Notes under the pieces: generated by a model
What the model was told of the DNA's origin: nothing
What the model saw: only the letters and a program-made list of their open reading frames with translations
The model's database searches: none
NCBI GenBank assembly: GCA_949987705.1
Contig: OX465282.1
Span: 86,726,070-86,790,069 of the forward strand
Reading direction: 5' to 3'
From: Thereva unica
Lineage: Eukaryota; Arthropoda; Insecta; Diptera; Therevidae
Length of the DNA stretch: 64,000 nt
Shown: in pieces, positions 1 to 11,082 of the stretch
Position numbering within the stretch: position 1 is the stretch's first letter
How the letters are laid out: each line of letters starts with the position of its first letter
Made by a program: the position numbers and the translations under genes

Positions 1-456
1 GGGGAGTATGTAGGGACATCGTCCTACTACTTCCGGTCTTACTTAGTCAAGGAGACTTGTTTAAAAACGCAGTCGACCGAGACTAAGTAAAAGAAAAATT
101 AATTAATTTTCACAGTCTTGACGTTGGATATTAAAAACAGAGACGAGCGCGTTATCAATTTTGAGTTGAATCTTTAGTAATTATTAAAAACAAAACCAAG
201 ATATATATAGATCGATACATTAACAATAAATTATTACTTATAAAATAGACTATAAAAAGTTAAAAATAAAGTGATAATAATTAACATAAAAATTAAGTGT
301 AATTAATTTACTATTGGGAGAAGACCCCACATAATTATGACTGGTCACAAGTGAGCTGTTCAATAACTGTGCAATTTGAAAAATAAAAAGATCACACCCA
401 CTTTGTTTTCACCACCCGAAATTTGCCGGGGGGGTACTGCTACCCACTATACTCAC
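1..456. other. AT-rich sequence, no gene seen
   Basis: No supported coding region. The first 60 bases are GC-balanced and the rest is AT-rich with short runs. The part near 420-456 is G-rich and ends against the foldback element. Confidence 0.4.
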
Positions 457-461
457 ATTAT

Positions 462-1267
462 AGTCCAGTCAAAATAGACGAAAAAACGCCATAATTCGAA
501 GATAATTCGGAAGTTGCTGAAAATTGGAACAGCCCTTAAAACATTATTATACATAAGCTGTAGAGACTGCCACGCGATTGGACGACTGCAAACTTTTTTA
601 TTCAAGGTCAAAGGGTCAAAATATCAGTTTTTTGCAAATATATGCTAAACCGTACGTCTTATCAGAAAATTGTGTTTGCAACATTTGTAGATTAGGCGAT
701 TATCTACAAAAAAATATATTATACATTTTCTCGTAGGAATTGCCATTTCTGAGATATTGTCGTTTTAATAAGTTAAAATACTCATATTCTATCATTCCCG
801 ACTTGTAAAGGTCATCAGAAATTTAATAAATCCTTTGTTTGAGTACGCGGCTAATATTTTCAGGGGTGATTCCTGGATATCTTTGGAGAAAAAAATTGTT
901 CTACAGAGGGCGGCTATCTCCACTATCCACTAAGATACAGGGAGATTAGGGAAAAAATTTTGTTTTTTTTAAATTTACTGAAATTTGAATAACTCCTTAA
1001 GTAATTATCATAAAGTAGCCTAATTAGGCTCATCTTTTAGGTAAATGTGTATTCTTTTATTTGGTATAAAGCACAGCAACCTGAGTGACTCCGTTCAAAA
1101 AATATGTAGGCTCAATTTTGACCCTTTGACCTTGAATAAAAAAGTTTGCAGTCGTCCAATCGTGTGGCAGTCTCTACAGCTTATGCATAATAATGTTTTT
1201 AAGGGCTGTTCCAATCTTCAGCAACTTCCGAATTATCTTCCAGTCAAATCTCTAATTTGACTGGACT
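462..1267. repeat. Foldback-type element with about 160-bp inverted arms
   Basis: The left arm (about 462-625) is repeated in reverse complement at about 1105-1267 with only scattered differences, and the termini read AGTCCAGTCAAA and TTTGACTGGACT. A 5-bp direct repeat ATTAT lies immediately outside each end (457-461 and 1268-1272) and fits a target-site duplication. The 480-base centre has no coding capacity, so this is a non-autonomous element. The right arm holds an extra mini-palindrome of the terminus at 1240-1264. Part of the centre and the right arm resembles a degraded sequence at about 28780-29300. The superfamily is not certain; a 5-bp duplication alone does not decide it. Confidence 0.75.
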
Positions 1268-1284
1268 ATTATCCGCAGGCATCG

Positions 1285-1414
1285 ACCGCGGGGAGTATGG
1301 ATTTGGACTTGCTAACAGATCTGCTGGGTGTTTGTCTGCAGTGAATCTTCTCGGGTTTTGACAGAAGTGACAAATCGGGTGTCACCACCTTCCGGCCTTT
1401 GTTAGCCGCTCGCC
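1285..1414 (-). mobile_element. 5'-end piece of the RTE-like LINE family
   Basis: About 130 bases match the 5' untranslated end of the full-length LINE at 37009-40283 (compare 40148-40280) with few differences, including the GGACTTGCTAACAG and GACAAATCGGGTGTCACCAC segments. The outer border on the right falls at the same place in both copies, which supports it as the true 5' terminus of the family. No coding part is attached; the foldback element follows on the left. Confidence 0.65.
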
Positions 1415-2369
1415 ACAAACTTAAAACATACCCTCCGTAGATTTCCACTTAAACAGTGTGTGGATTGCCAGATACCATTGATGAGGGCCAGTAAAGTTAG
1501 TGCAACTACTTTTCCTAAAAGGATATTCGCTCTGTTCTTTTGTATAGCGTTTGAATCTTTGGACTTCTAATTTGCTGGTCATGTCCGCATTTGCATATTT
1601 ATTCATTTGCAGGTAAGCCCATCGTTCTAGTAAATATGGAAACATTAGTCCTTAAATGAATACACTCGTTAAAAATCCAAAATGTTGAATTTTATAAAAT
1701 TATTCGATCTCAAAGTAGGACTAAGTGCACCTAGTGACAAGGTGTAGGAATAATAAATTACAATTCAAGGCAAATGCCTTGCCAAAATTTGTTAGACAAC
1801 AACTTTTTGCAAAAGCCTGACGACCGCTGCATATGATTTGAATGTCTGGAGATTTTCTTCTCATTATTCTCCTTACAGTATTTTTATGTGTGTGAATGTA
1901 TAAATTTAACATAAATTCTGTGAAGGCTACAGCCACAATTAGAATTACAAATGTTTTGAGTACTTTTAAGTTTTCCACTAGTGACCGAATTGTGATGTAA
2001 TCCACTAAAAATAACCATTTAATGCTCGCTGTGCGAATAAATAAGCCGATTCTTTTTTTATAGTTTTAGCGTTCATGTATTGCTGATAAAACGATTAACT
2101 GTTAAAGGGATATTTTAAGGCTTGTGATAGAAAGTGAAAGCTTTGTGGAGAGAGCGGAAATGCATCGGCGAAATTATTAAGTTTATAGATTTTAAAACAA
2201 CTTTTTAGGGTCTGATAGATACTTAAAAATGAAAATGCGTAACTAAAGAACTAAAAGTGAAATTTTAGAAAAGTATTTTATTTATGTACTTAGTACTTGT
2301 TGCATACAGTTTTTATTTTTTTATATATTTTAAAAGAGTTTCCCAGCGCACTATCTTTCATCATATTGC
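1415..2369. other. AT-rich sequence, no gene seen
   Basis: No domain or repeat could be recognised. Open frames here are short and of low complexity. Confidence 0.4.
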
Positions 2370-2815
2370 CTTCTAGCTTTATTGGGGGTCCTAGATACAT
2401 GCCTGAGCGTACTCAAGACGCCATGGCCTATGTAAGAAACTATGGCAGGCCGGAAACCTTATAACATTTACTTGCAACCCCAATTAGATAGAGATACAGG
2501 AAGAGCTCTTTCAGAATCAGAGACCACAGGATCGTCATGATTTGTTAGCAAGAGTTTTTCATCAGAAGCAAAAAGCACTTATCAACCTCTTAATCAAAGG
2601 AAAGGTTTTCGGTGATGTGCGATGCCATTATGTACATTATAGAGTGGCAGAAGAGAGGACTTCCTCGTACTCTCATACTCATACTTCCTCATTCTGCTTT
2701 TGCTGAAAGAAACATTGCAGGGTGGATGACTTCATGAGTGCAGAAATCCCTGATCCACACGAAGACCCCCAACTATTTACCATTGTGGCAAAACAGATGG
2801 TACACGACAGTGGCG
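2370..2815 (+). pseudogene. Decayed Helitron Rep/helicase fragment
   Basis: Successive frames match the Helitron-like N-terminal (Rep) region of Helitron transposases in order: SFIGGPRYMPERTQDAMAYV (from about 2375), then ITFTCNPN with the expected Trp replaced by a stop, then QDRHDLLARVFHQKQKALI and KGKVFGDV, then YIIEWQKRGLPRT, and last DDFMSAEIPDPHEDPQLF (2725 on). At least two frameshifts and one stop break the gene. In autonomous Helitrons the segment after GLP carries the His-x-His nickase motif; here it reads R-T-L, so that site is lost. The family is recognised from conserved motifs; Helitron termini were not found. Confidence 0.8.
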
Positions 2816-3698
2816 TAGGAACGGCGGGGGGGGGGGGGGGTTGGAGACGAAACCCCCCCGGAAATGCCTTTTGTATGAAGAAAATCGAACTTGAACTTTT
2901 ATAATATCATTTTGTAATTTTGGTGGTACATTAAACGCGAAGAAAATACACTAGAAATAATAATTTTTACAAAATTTCATTTAACACAAAAATGATTCTC
3001 GACAAAATGCGTCTTTCTAATCACTGTGTGTCTTTCTAGTACTCACCGTTTAGTCTACTTCAATAGAATGGAGAATAAATCGAGCTCAGAACTCCCATTC
3101 GCTCATTCTGACGTATCATTCCTCGAATGATTAACCCCATCGGCCATCCGCTGCGGCTGGAGCTTTCCTGGGTCCCTTGTGGTCACCTGAATTTTCCAAT
3201 TAATAACTGGGCTGGGCTGAGTTTTCCCTTGACTGCAACCAAGTCGCCCTCCTTATAGACTCTCGCAGCTTTACGCATCTTATTGCTTAGTCTCCTATTC
3301 TCCTGAAGATTAGTAGCTTCTCGTCGTTCCATTTCCTGCCGTCGCGTTATCGTAAAAGGCTTGAAAGTCTGGTAATGCTGCTAACTTCATTTCCATTCCT
3401 GTTGGGGTATCTTGTTCGGGTATTATTTATCATTGGTTGAACTCGATCAATGTACTTGTACCGCGCGTTTGGCTCCGCGATTGATAATTTGGTTAAAATC
3501 GGTGAATCAGCATTTTCACTCCCACAGCTTCAGCGCAGATAAAATCCAACATAAAATATTTGTCCTCGGAAATCAAAAACTTTTGTAACGATGTTGATGA
3601 AATTCTCAAGGAATGGAACCTTCTTCATCGTTTTGAAATACAAAATGTACTATATACAGACGTGTACTGAGTGAAAGCTCTGGAAAAAAAAGATGCTG
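2816..3698. other. Unassigned; hAT-like end and a long G run
   Basis: The Helitron piece is interrupted at about 2808 by CAGTGGCGTAGGAACGG, which has the look of a hAT-type terminus, followed by a run of about 16 G. No matching right end was found nearby. The rest, to 3698, has no recognisable gene. Confidence 0.35.
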
Positions 3699-3706
3699 GG
3701 GATGAG

Positions 3707-3947
3707 CAAGGGCGGCGCTTTCATAGGTGCTAATGGTACACGTGAACCGGGCGCAATTGGACGAGGGGCAATTACAGAAACCTTTTTTAAAAAAATGAAA
3801 GAAGTGTTTCCGTGACTTTATTTTCATCTATTAATGCAATTGTATTGTATTTTTCAATTGTCCTTCACTGCGAACAAAAAATTAAAAGCTTATGGGGCGC
3901 AATATAGCATATGGCACCGGGCGCGAAAACCCCAAGCGCCAGCCCTA
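3707..3947. repeat. hAT-like MITE, 241 bp
   Basis: The ends are CAAGGGCGGCGCTT and the complement of TAGGGCTGGCGCTT, imperfect terminal inverted repeats. Identical 8-bp sequences GGGATGAG flank it (3699-3706 and 3948-3955), the duplication length expected of hAT elements. There is no coding capacity. GC-rich ends contrast with the AT-rich interior. Confidence 0.75.
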
Positions 3948-3955
3948 GGGATGAG

Positions 3956-5479
3956 CCACATATAAGCGTATTTTTTTTTTATGTGACAGGCTTAGAGGCT
4001 TAGGGAAAGTCCCTTTGTACTGCAACCTTGAAACCGCTTTGAAAGGGAATTTTCCATTGCAAATATTGTTAAAGATGAGCTGTGCAATAGAATGTCAATA
4101 ATGACTGGATGCAATCATGCGAATACGGTTCATTTTAACGCGAAAAACATATAACTTTGAGCCGTCGACAATGATGATAAAGCTGTTTTCTTCCGAAAAT
4201 GTTTTCAACAGTAGTGATTTTGTTGTCAAATTCCTCGGCGAAATTTATCAAAATATTAATTGAAAAAGCTATACATGTATAGCGTGTATTTCTTGAAACG
4301 GGTCACTTGATTTAACGTTAGAGCGGTCCGACCTTTTCCAATATTACATCTAGTGACCAGTTTCAACAGAGACACTTGGTATATTCGATGACTGCTTCAG
4401 CTAACTCTGGAGCAGAAGAAATCAACAATTTGCGTTTATTTGACAGCGCTTTTCTAATGGCAAAATTTTGGGTTCTATCTTCCCAACTTTAGGAGTTATG
4501 AGTTTTCAACTTCAATGAAATTTCAACTTCACATACCTCTTTCTACAAAAAATTAGTAACTGAATTTGATACCATCATACATAGATGGAGGAATTTTGAG
4601 TTCATTGGTGCCTTACTCATGGAAATAGGTGATAGTGTTACTAAAATATGGTGATTTGTAAAACTCTATCTTTGAAAAGTTCTGACCGTGTCACTCAAAA
4701 CGGATAAACATTTCGAACTATATTTTCTAGTATCCTCCTTTAGGGGAGAAGTAACGAGATTTAGGGGAATACAGAGCTAATTCTAGGGTTCCAAGGGGAG
4801 GAAAACACTGATGATCTGGCAACACTGGATGTTAGTCGCAGAGAGAGGAATGTGTGTGCAATGTATTTATTAGATTTTTTTAGGGGCACCAAATTGAGCA
4901 TTTTTGGGCTGCATGGTGGGCGCCAAAATTTGCCAATTGGCGCTTTTTTGGGAATAACAATTGGGAAGGCGCCATGATCCCGAAGTCTAATCTCCTGGCA
5001 TAGCAAAACCTATGTGGACGATTCTGAATATGTTTGGCTAGGTGTCTATTGTGCATTTAGTACAAAAATTTTCATCATTGAATCTTTACATATTTAAATT
5101 TTTTAGGTATCCAAAAAACAAGTTTTGCAGATTTGTTCTTTGGTTCAACCTTTCTCCTATCCCGGACTGTGCACACATAATTTTTGTTATTAAAAGGCGT
5201 TGCAACGCACGCGGGTTTTTGCTAGTATCCCAAAAGCCTTAGTTTTATAATTATTTTCAGAACATTTTCGCATATCCTGCTGTAAAAGCCTGTGACAAAC
5301 TTTGAACTTTACGGAAGTTACATTTAATAAAAAATTGTTTTTCTTTGTTTGTATAGAATCATTCTCCTGGTGATCAGTCATCAGCGGAATAGAGGGAAGA
5401 AGATGTAAGATGAAAAAATGCACGTGCCGTAACTCATAACCTCCTAGTGGTGGCCACTGGTAACTACCTTATGTATGAG
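3956..5479. other. AT-rich sequence, no gene seen
   Basis: Short ORFs only, none resembling a known protein. A modest GC-rich palindromic patch around 4885-4975 (containing GGCGCCAAAATTTGCC and GGCGC) may be an old inverted-repeat remnant. Confidence 0.4.
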
Positions 5480-5925
5480 AGGAGAGGATGATTTATGATT
5501 TATTTACATTTACGATAGTACATAAAGATAATTATAGTCTTATCACGCTTAACACGTTTGTACACTAAAAAATGGAAAAAGTGCCTATGATATATCAATA
5601 ACAAAAATATTAAACTAAAGGTTAACTTGATAAATAAGGGAAAAAAGAAAAAAATATTACGAATTAATTTGATGGAAGAATATTGACTAGTAAGATATTT
5701 ATATAAAAGCTTCCTGAGCACGTTCGAAGACCTCGCACTCTGTATGGTGTGTGGCAAATTGTTCCACAGGCAGAGGCAGTGAATCAAAAAGGATCTTTGC
5801 CCATTTAGGTGATGGACTCTTGGCGGGATGAAAAGTATTTTTCTTCTTGTATGACCGCGATGAAGATACTCAAGGAGGTATGACGGACGTTCATAGCTCC
5901 AGGGCTGGATTTAAGCATGTGCAAC
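5480..5925 (-). pseudogene. LINE 3' end: C-terminal tail of a reverse transcriptase ORF
   Basis: Minus-strand codons from about 5900 to 5680 read RPSYLLEYLHRGHTRRK, then LWNNLPHTIQSARSS and LRKLLYKYL. The LWN(S/N)LP...I..A.S...F.K.L pattern is the usual C-terminus of several non-LTR retrotransposon polyproteins. It is followed by an AT-rich 3' tail with repeated AAATC-like units down to about 5480. Only the end of the element remains and it has one likely frameshift. The clade cannot be decided. Confidence 0.55.
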
Positions 5926-5929
5926 AATG

Positions 5930-6395
5930 TCGGTCGTTACAGACTTGGGCCATATCTCAAATTGTAGCTCTTGATCAAGAGACTTAAAACTGAGAATTGA
6001 AACCGGAAATATATTTAACCACAAAAAAGAGATTTCTAATAAAGTACATACATATATCGGTAGCCTCGAGCTAAGGCGCTGGAATCCTATTCCGGGGAAC
6101 CAAGTTCAATCCTCGGCCACGGAATGGTGAAATACAATTTTTGTTACTTCGGTGGAACATGTTTTGAATCTATCACTAAATTATATTATTTAATAATGAT
6201 ACTCAGGAAAACATAAACATTTAAAAAGTGAAATAATATCATTTTCTTGATTTTTTATGGCTCTTCGGCGGCTATATAAACTTTCGCGGAAATAATATAA
6301 AGTCTGAAGTGTTATTCAACAGAAAGAATAACACGAAAAAGCGTAATTAGTGGCTAGTCTCTAGGCACAACATCCGACTAGATTGTATAAAGTGA
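5930..6395 (+). repeat. Dispersed repeat, copy A (with tRNA-like segment)
   Basis: About 350 bases match, in reverse complement, the copy at 22576-23020. Shared parts are ACAGACTTGGGCCATATCTC, CCAAGTTCAATCCTCGGCC, GGTGGAACATGTTTTGAATC and AATTAGTG(G/A)CTAGTCTCTAG. Copy A lacks the 109-bp hairpin present in copy B and so supplies its empty insertion site (the AGA at 5980-5982). Copy A also has about 100 extra bases (roughly 5991-6095) that copy B lacks. It may be a SINE or part of a longer non-coding element. Confidence 0.7.
6062..6128 (+). other. tRNA-like fold inside the repeat (SINE-head candidate)
   Basis: The sequence can form a 3-bp D stem (GCC/GGC), a 5-bp anticodon stem CTGGA/TCCGG around a 7-base loop ATCCTAT, and a near-perfect T arm CCAAG-TTCAATC-CTCGG. 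The T arm resembles a pol III B box. The acceptor stem does not pair, so this is not called as a functional tRNA. It may be the promoter head of a tRNA-derived SINE; chance resemblance is possible. Confidence 0.35.
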
Positions 6396-7184
6396 CTGGG
6401 CTATATTAAAATCCATACCAAATAGTTATACTGAAAAAAGCACAAATTGATTGCCTTTCTTATGAGAAAAATTACGAACAAGTGCAATTAATATTTATTC
6501 CGAAAATATTTATAAAACAATGAAACTTAATGAAACAAAATTATTCCCGTTTAGTGCATATTCTCCTATTATTTTCTGGACCTTAATTAATATTAGCTTC
6601 AAGAAGAAATTCTCAAATGACAAAGATTACTAGCAGTGTATGGCAAAAGTGCGCAACGCAACTCCCTGCGTTTGCATCTTATCCATACACGAAATGTTAA
6701 TGCGTTTAGCATTGTCATTTCTCCGCCTTCGCGTAAATTTTCCTTATTTTTGGCGAGCCCAAATTTTGACAAAATTAAACAAAGCTAAACAAGTTTCTTT
6801 TACAGATTTCTTATAAAAGCAACCTTCAGTGCACTTTCCAAATGCAGAAATTGAACTACTGATAGGTACTTCGTTCTCATAGTAAGCAATTTATTCCTGA
6901 ACGGAAGGTGACGGAGTCATCGTTTATTTCGTCATTCATATCTTTAAGCTCTTTGTTTATTCTAATGCGCCATTCGTTCTGGTTAACCCTTACAGGACCA
7001 ATTATCTTTTGAAGTTAAAACTTATGAAAAATCGCTTCAGAATTTTTATGGTACAAGACATACTATCTCTCAATACTTAGCGAGATGGACTTGAAGACAT
7101 ATTTTTTGATTTTTCCCAAGAAAAGGCAAGGAAGTTGACGTACCTACCAACCAACTCATCCTAATATCCCCTAGTTCTTCATGA
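6396..7184. other. AT-rich sequence, no gene seen
   Basis: Nothing recognisable on either strand. Confidence 0.4.
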
Positions 7185-7445
7185 GGAACTGGCGGTGAAC
7201 CTCGAGTTTGAACTCTTGATGTTGTGTGAGTTCAGAAGTAATCGTCGGGGTTAACGGAAGATATTCTCATTGGAGTCTTACGCCTCCTGAAAATGGTGGA
7301 TCCCGTTAATCAGCTGACAAGGCTACAGATAAATTGCCAGACAATTGCCATTGAACATGTGGAAATTATATGCGAAGTGAGGTTGTTTTGAAGTTCAGTT
7401 CACCACTTTGCTCGAACTTGCGCAATTCGGCCGATGAAGCCAGGG
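7185..7445 (+). repeat. Dispersed repeat, related to 24690-25240
   Basis: Shared segments with the second copy include CGAGTTTGAACTCTTGATGTTG, split here as GAGTTTGAACTCTTGATG and TTG, CGCCTCCTGAAAATGGTGGAT, ATGTGGAAATT(A/G)TATGCGAA and AGTTCAGTTCACCA. Both copies are on the plus strand. The second copy has about 300 additional bases in the middle. No coding capacity or termini were identified. Confidence 0.6.
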
Positions 7446-7689
7446 TGTAATGATAAATTGGTCAAAGCAATAATGCTTTGGTGGAGACATTATTTTTTTT
7501 AATTTGTGTGATTATTTCTGCTTAAACAGCGCCTTTGAAGCATTAAGTTTGAGGAACTTTAGTGGTCTCTCGAGTTGGCAACGCTGGTTGGGCGTCAACG
7601 AGAGTTGGGCACGCATAAAAATACTGTCAAATACTGGCTGGTTCTATCATAGGCAATGATTAGGCAATAATGAATGCAAGTTGGCAACT

Positions 7690-8095
7690 GAACGTAAGAT
7701 TGCTGCCTTCTGAGCAATGTAGCAGTCTCAAAGAAAGAGAGAAATACAAAGAACTCAGAAAAAAAGAAAAAAGAATTCGGAGACGAAAACAGGAAGTCAG
7801 AAAGTGAAATCTGGATTATGAACGATGGAGCAGCACAGAGAGCTATGGGCGTAATGGGTGCGGGAGTTCTACCGAAGAATCCGAGGTATGCCGCAATTTA
7901 CACCATGTTGCACATACTGCAACGACAAAGAAGGGAATCTGATCACCGACTCTAAAGGCATCTTGGAGCAGTGTGAGAGCACCTTCATGAATTGAAAAAT
8001 TGTAAATCTGACTTAGGATTTGAAGGCTACACCAATAACTGATGATAATTCTACGCCGCGGTCACCAAGCCTAGAAGAAGTTACTTTGATTTTAA
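7690..8095 (+). pseudogene. LINE fragment: linker between endonuclease and RT
   Basis: A charged stretch reading KYKELRKKEKRIRRRKQEV (about 7740-7800) is followed by YCNDKEGNLITDSKGILEQ (about 7915-7970), which matches the segment just before the reverse transcriptase in RTE-like and related non-LTR elements. Stops and frameshifts are present. The similarity ends near a poorly conserved PSLEEV at about 8065-8085. Clade assignment is tentative. Confidence 0.55.
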
Positions 8096-8159
8096 TTGAG
8101 TTCAAGTTGAAATTTTAGTGAAAAATAAAAACAAAATTTTGATGTTACGTAGTACACTT

Positions 8160-8315
8160 TGTATAGACAAGAGTATCCAAGGCTCACAAGATGTAAAGTC
8201 ACCGTCACGTAAGATGGAGGTGGAGGTAGTATTCGGTCGCATGGCGGTATATCTAAAATCGCATTAGCAGACGGCGTTTCTCAGGATTTTTCACTTTGGT
8301 GTACCATGTGACCCT
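8160..8315 (+). repeat. Short dispersed repeat (three copies in the window)
   Basis: TAGACAAGAGTATCCAAGG and GATGTAAAGTC followed by a GGAGGT..AG.ATTCGGT core are shared with 17084-17240, and more weakly with 15505-15570. It may derive from the 5' region of a LINE or the end of an LTR element. It lies next to a LINE fragment, as does the 17-kb copy. Confidence 0.5.
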
Positions 8316-9695
8316 TGTAATTAATTTCAGTTTTAATAATTCCAACAATTGCAGTCGATTTAATCTTGTACTTTTGATATTTTTGGGTAATTATAGGTTC
8401 TGTAGCACCTTCACAAAACTATAAATTACTCTGAAAAATGAATGGCTGCAATTTGTAGAACAGTATGCGTTTCATTGTTAAGCATTAAAATTACTCATTA
8501 TTAATTCATTTAAAAAAAAATTAAATGAATTAAAAACCTTATAAAAAGCCGCATTTCACCTTCTTTAAATTTCATGTTACTTCCAAATGTACTTAACTGG
8601 AAAAATTCCACAAAAAATGGCTTGATGAAGTGAAAGTCGCCACAAAAGATTTTTTTCTTGACAATGAGTTGTGGTATCTAGCGCTTTTTACTGTTACACA
8701 TGAATTCTTCAGAAATTGATTCATTTTTTAAAATAAAAATTCTATCGAGACTTCAAGGCGAATGATCTCACTGATAATAAAAATATTACGTACCACAGTG
8801 CGATCGCAGCCATACACAATCGCCTCGGCTCGGCATGCAAAGAGATCACATTCCCTGGCCTTTGAGCGATGGCAACTATTAACTAGAATCCATTTAAAAT
8901 GTGCGGAGCTCAGCTCGGATAAAATTATAATTAATAATTAAGGCAAGTTTTTATTATTAAGCATCTTTAAAACAGCAGCGATCTGCAGGTTACTTTTTAT
9001 TCTGTCGTGTCGCTTAATGTATAAAGGGGTTAGACAAAAGCGTCGTGATTGGCCACCTTCTCCCAGTTTTCGGTATTTCTCGGGGCTAAGGAATGCGGCT
9101 TTACTGGGGGCCTCCGGCACCTTTGGTCGTGAATTCTCGAAATCATGAATCCATTCACAAGTTTCTCGGTATAGTCGATTCCAGCGGAGAAGTAGCTGTG
9201 GCGATATCATGGCTAGAAACGATCGTGAAGCTGCGCGACTATTAATGAAGAAAGAATGAAAATGAACACAACAGCAGCTGATCAAAGCCAACCAAGATAT
9301 TCCTAATGGCATTCCATGGCATTGCACGTCTAGCGGTATGCAGTATTGCCACACACCAACTTAATCAAAGATGTCTAACCGCTGTTAGGTTTCAAAATCT
9401 CTTTTCCTTGTGTTCAGTTCTTTTTTTTCAGGTATTTTACTGTTTTATATAGGTTGAGAGAAATTTGTTTAATTTTATGATTAGACAAAATGCTTACAAA
9501 AACCTTATATTCGGTGTTTTTATACTGGGTTTAATATTCTTGGGTTCAATATTGGAAAATGGGTAAAAAAGAGTTTGGTAACAACTAGAATAATTTATCT
9601 ATGTATTAAATTTAAATTAGGTTTTTTAAATATGTTTTTGTAAAAAGTAAATTAAAACTCTTTGGATTGAATTCGTTTTTTAGATTTCAGAAGTA
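8316..9695. other. AT-rich sequence, no gene supported
   Basis: A 138-codon open frame lies on the minus strand at 8938-9354 but resembles no family I know and has no supporting context. A perfect 11-bp palindrome (TTAATTCATTT and its complement) flanks an A run at about 8500-8532. Confidence 0.35.
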
Positions 9696-9699
9696 GCAA

Positions 9700-10250
9700 T
9701 AGAGTGGAGTAGAGGTTAAAAAGCCATAAATAAGCTCAAAAGCAATAAAACCCCTGGAGGAGACGATATTGCTGCTGAGCTACTTACTTAAGTACTGCGA
9801 CAACAAAGTCGAAAAATGTTTACATAGGCTAATATGTAGGATATGGAATAAGGAATCCCTACCGCATGACTGGAAGAAAGCAATTTATGCCCAGTGCCCA
9901 GAGCGACGACCGACCCTGCTGCAGAAACTACAGGGGTATATCACTACTGAACTCAGGTTACAAAGTTTCACCAATATTCTGAAGGATAGGATAGAACCTA
10001 TTGCTGAGAAAATACTGGGTGAATACCAAGCTGGTTTCCGCAAGAAAATGTCTACAACAGACCAACTATTCTGCCTAAAACAGCTTTTAGAGAAGATTTG
10101 GGAGAAAAATGTAAACGTATATCAGATCTTCGTAGATTTTAAACAGGCGTATGATTCAATATCTAGGGAATGACGTATGGACAACCTTATATACCTTTGA
10201 ATACCTGCAAAATTAGTGGCGCTAATAAAAGTAACCTTAACAGATATAAA
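9700..10250 (+). pseudogene. LINE A: reverse transcriptase fragment
   Basis: The translation gives RT blocks in order: INKLKSNKTPGGDDIAAELL, LHRLICRIWNKESLPHDWKK, ILGEYQAGFRKKMSTTDQLF and FVDFKQAYDSISRE (about 10127-10170), then LIYL.IPAKLVALIKVTLTD to about 10250. This is the N-terminal half of the RT, ending before the catalytic (F/Y)ADD box. In-frame stops occur at about 9718 and 10171. The FVDF(K/E)QAYDS(I/V) signature is common in RTE-like and related insect LINEs. A second, different LINE abuts at about 10250. Confidence 0.75.
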
Positions 10251-10596
10251 CTTCTGGTCCTTGATAACTGCCATCAAGAAGAATTTTAGTTCCTCCTCAA
10301 CAATTCCTTTAATTCACAACAAGGAAGTGATAACAGAAAGCAAACCCAAGGCCGACCTATTATCATCTCTGTTCGCCACAAATTCTTCTTTACTCGATGC
10401 TGCTATGTAACCCCTACTCTCAAGAACACCACCCACTCAATGGAAGGGGTTCAATTTAGGACTCGCGAGGTATTTAGGTGCCTCAAAGAACTCGAAGTCA
10501 ACACATCCACTGGCCCCGACTAAATCCCACCTATGGTACTTAAAAAATGTTCCTCACCTTTGACTAAATCCCTGCGCAAACTGTTTGCCCTGTCTT
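10251..10596 (+). pseudogene. LINE B: pre-RT region, interrupted
   Basis: Reads FWSLITAIKKNFSSSSTIPL followed by SKPKADLLSSLFATNSSLLD, typical of the stretch just upstream of the RT domain in I/R1/Jockey-group LINEs. Frameshifts follow. The element seems to resume at 10976 with the RT motif DPLNYRPIAITSVLCKIME. The inverted-repeat element at 10597-10922 sits in the gap. Confidence 0.6.
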
Positions 10597-10922
10597 AAGC
10601 TGGTGACATATACAAGCGTTGCATTCAGAGGCTCCATGATATCCGTCGAATTTCCTCTGACACATAATTACATGGTAGCGTTCCGTGCCGGCTTTCACAC
10701 ATAGCCCGAAAATCTAAGTAACGTGTTCATGCGTTTGTGTGCTTATGCTTGTGTGTGCTATCTCGAATGCGGCAATACAGAAAAAGTTGAAAGTAGCCCA
10801 ACCTTTGCGTGGCATGTCTTCCATTCACGGAATATTCCGTCAGCTCGCATTTGAATACACACAATTCTATATTATCTGTCAGCGAATGCAACGCATGTAC
10901 GCTTGGATATGTCACCAGCTTT
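10597..10922. repeat. MITE, TIR AAGCTGGTGACATAT
   Basis: The left end AAGCTGGTGACATATACAAG is repeated in reverse complement at the right end (to 10922) with one change. The right arm extends into sequence that is also found, in the opposite orientation, at about 28665-28760. There is no coding potential. No clear target duplication could be assigned. Confidence 0.65.
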
Positions 10923-10964
10923 ACTTCTCCGGAGTGTATTGCGACTGTAGCTCGACGAACTAGC

Positions 10965-11082
10965 TCATGTTCAGCCAATCTCAAAATAAAGGTGAAGCCA
11001 GCGACAGCGACCCCTTAAACTACCGCCCAATAGCAATTACTTCTGTTCTCTGCAAAATCATGGAGATAATAATAAGACATAA
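10965..11082 (+). pseudogene. LINE B continued: RT block DPLNYRPIAIT
   Basis: A short frame with SDPLNYRPIAITSVLCKIME is the RT motif that normally follows the proline-rich linker of I/R1/Jockey-group LINEs. It probably belongs to the same element as 10251-10596, with some sequence lost. It is joined at about 11083 to another LINE (C). Confidence 0.6.

Noticed and set aside
2834..2850. G run as a G-quadruplex
   Set aside because: A single uninterrupted G run near a transposon end; no four-tract arrangement and possible sequencing slippage.
8938..9354. 138-codon minus-strand open frame
   Set aside because: No recognisable domain, odd composition and no context; long open frames of this size occur by chance in 64 kb.
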